From positions 186,001 to 250,000 of the forward strand of contig NZ_BSTS01000009.1 in assembly GCF_030269665.1 (NCBI RefSeq): DNA of 64,000 bases, written 5' to 3'. Shown here piece after piece: positions 62,811 through 64,000 of this stretch. A model generated the notes under the pieces. It was not told the origin of the DNA, did not search any database, and saw only the letters and a list, made by a program, of their open reading frames with translations. Each line of letters starts with the position of its first letter. The stretch's first letter is position 1. Origin of the DNA: Actinomycetospora sp. NBRC 106375 (lineage in GTDB: Bacteria; Actinomycetota; Actinomycetes; Mycobacteriales; Pseudonocardiaceae). The translations under genes and the position numbers were made by a program.

Positions 62811-63990
62811 CCTGCTGACCCGCTCCCCCGGCTGGTCGCTGCCGCAGGCGGCCTACACCGACCCGGACCTCTACGACGCCGACCTCGACCGCGTCTTCGC
62901 CGCGCACTGGCTCTTCGCCGGCCACACCGCGGAGCTCGACGCCCCCGGCCGCTACCTCACCGTCGACGTCGGCCGCGACCGCGTGATCGTCGTCCGCGGT
63001 GAGGACGGCGCCGTGCACGCCCACCACGACGTCTGCGCCCACCGGGGATCGCGGGTGACGGCGGAGCCGCGGGGCCGGGTGAAGGCGTTCGTCTGCCCGT
63101 ACCACCAGTGGGTCTACGGGCTCGACGGGACGCTGCGCTCGGCGCGGCTCATGGGCGACTGCTTCGCGACGGCGTCCTACCGGCTCGCCCCGGTCGCGGT
63201 CCGCGAGACCGCCGGCCTCGTGTTCGTCTGCCTCGCCGACGACCCGCCGGCCTTCGAGCCGTTCGCCGCCGCCCTCGAGCCCCGGCTCGGGCCCCACGGG
63301 CTCGCCGACGCGCGCATCGCCGTGCGTCACCACTACCGCGTGGCGGCGAACTGGAAGACGCTCGTGGAGAACAACCGCGAGTGCTACCACTGCGCCGGCA
63401 GCCACCCCGAGTTCTCGCTGTCGAACTTCGACGTCGGCGTCCACGGCGACGTGCGCACCAACCCCCGCTACGACCGCGCCCTGGCCGACGCGCGCGCCCA
63501 CTGGAGCGCGCAGGGCCTGCCCGCCGAGGACGTCAGCTTCCCCGGCGGCGACTGGTACCGGATCGCCCGGCTGCCGCTGCGCGAGGGCTACGTCAGCGAG
63601 ACGCTCGACGGTCAGCCGCTGGCCCCGCCGATGGGGACGCTCTCCGACCCCGACGTCGGCAGCCTGCGGATGGTCTCGCTGCCCAACATGTGGGGCCACG
63701 CCAACGCCGACTACGCGATGACGACGCGCCTGACCCCCGTCGACGTCGCGACCACCGACGTCGAGCTCTGTTTCCTCGTCGCCCGCGACGCCGTCGTCGA
63801 CGAGGACGACCTCGCCGCGGTCTGGCGCGCCACCTCGGAGCAGGACTGGGAGCTCTGCGAGCGCAATTACGCGGGCATCGCGTCCCGCGGTTACCGTCCG
63901 GGACCGCTCTCGCCGGTCGTCGAGGCCTCCGTCGAGTCGTTCCTCGACTGGTACCTCGACGCCCTCGGCGGCGCGGCGCGCGCGGCCTGA
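62803..63990 (+). CDS. Rieske-type oxygenase alpha subunit (glycine betaine/stachydrine demethylase-like)
   Basis: A 395-residue terminal oxygenase. The Rieske 2Fe-2S cluster is held by CAHRG (Cys78, His80) and CPYHQW (Cys98, His101). The mononuclear iron site is in NRECYHCAGSHPEF (about 190-203). The length and the NRECYHC form match GbcA-like demethylases of quaternary amines rather than classical aromatic dioxygenases. Paired with a sarcosine-oxidase-like enzyme it suggests stepwise N-demethylation, for example of a betaine. The reductase subunit is not in the window. Confidence 0.88.
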   Translation: MSDLLTRSPGWSLPQAAYTDPDLYDADLDRVFAAHWLFAGHTAELDAPGRYLTVDVGRDRVIVVRGEDGAVHAHHDVCAHRGSRVTAEPRGRVKAFVCPYHQWVYGLDGTLRSARLMGDCFATASYRLAPVAVRETAGLVFVCLADDPPAFEPFAAALEPRLGPHGLADARIAVRHHYRVAANWKTLVENNRECYHCAGSHPEFSLSNFDVGVHGDVRTNPRYDRALADARAHWSAQGLPAEDVSFPGGDWYRIARLPLREGYVSETLDGQPLAPPMGTLSDPDVGSLRMVSLPNMWGHANADYAMTTRLTPVDVATTDVELCFLVARDAVVDEDDLAAVWRATSEQDWELCERNYAGIASRGYRPGPLSPVVEASVESFLDWYLDALGGAARAA

Positions 63991-64000
63991 CCCGTCCCGC

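Overview
This 64-kb window comes from the chromosome of a very GC-rich actinobacterium. Gene content and order point to the Pseudonocardiales or a close relative (inference). Starts are often GTG, stop/start overlaps of the ATGA and GTGA type are common, and several genes look leaderless. The left two thirds follow, with insertions, the block known from Mycobacterium tuberculosis between comEA (Rv2415c) and tig (Rv2462c): comEA, octT, gpgP, rsfS, nadD, a VWA/MoxR pair, proA, proB, obg, rpmA, rplU, rne, ndk, a DUF4233 gene, folC, clpX, clpP2, clpP1, tig, then tRNA-Pro and tRNA-Gly. Most of these lie on the minus strand.

Region by region. 1-3.3 kb: comEA (cut by the window edge), an SRPBCC gene, and the octT-gpgP pair of methylglucose-lipopolysaccharide synthesis with rsfS. 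3.3-7.6 kb: a lineage insertion between rsfS and nadD, with a FIST sensor, a PPOX flavin/F420 protein and a two-gene exported module (DUF6777 plus a membrane-anchored partner). 7.7-10.7 kb: nadD, a CoxE-like VWA protein and a MoxR ATPase. 10.8-19.2 kb: an internally duplicated membrane protein, a RecQ helicase fused to a phosphoribosyltransferase-like tail, two decayed genes, a MOSC protein, an acyl-CoA synthetase, and NTF2-like and SRPBCC genes. 19.2-30.8 kb: proA-proB-obg, rpmA-rplU, rne, and the conserved radical-SAM pair TIGR03936/TIGR03960 with an acetyltransferase gene between them. 30.9-37 kb: hydrolase, ndk, DUF4233, folC, DUF6457, an oxalate/formate-type MFS carrier with a 35-residue small subunit, and fdhD. 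37-42.6 kb: a Tat-exported esterase, clpX, clpP2, clpP1 and tig. 42.6-47.6 kb: small accessory genes and two tRNA genes.

47.6-49.3 kb is the only clearly mobile segment. The 3' part of tRNA-Gly(TCC) is repeated as an exact 40-bp copy at 49252-49291. Between the copies lie a 5'-truncated tyrosine integrase, an AT-rich promoter with a small ORF, a VOC-fold protein and a fragment of an MFS transporter. This looks like the eroded remnant of a tRNA-targeted integrative element.

49.3-64 kb is accessory metabolism: an ECF sigma factor facing a muconolactone-isomerase-like gene across two 19-bp operator-like repeats; RibD_C, EamA and DinB genes; a large membrane protein whose deleted paralogue lies at 15 kb; a quinone-oxidoreductase-like gene; a small secreted Gly-rich protein behind several palindromes; an NCS2 permease; a P450 / 3Fe-4S ferredoxin / TetR cluster facing an SDR; and a LysR-controlled flavin oxidase plus Rieske oxygenase pair that probably demethylates a quaternary or N-methylated amine.

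No CRISPR array, rRNA gene, intact insertion sequence, restriction system or known defence island is visible.
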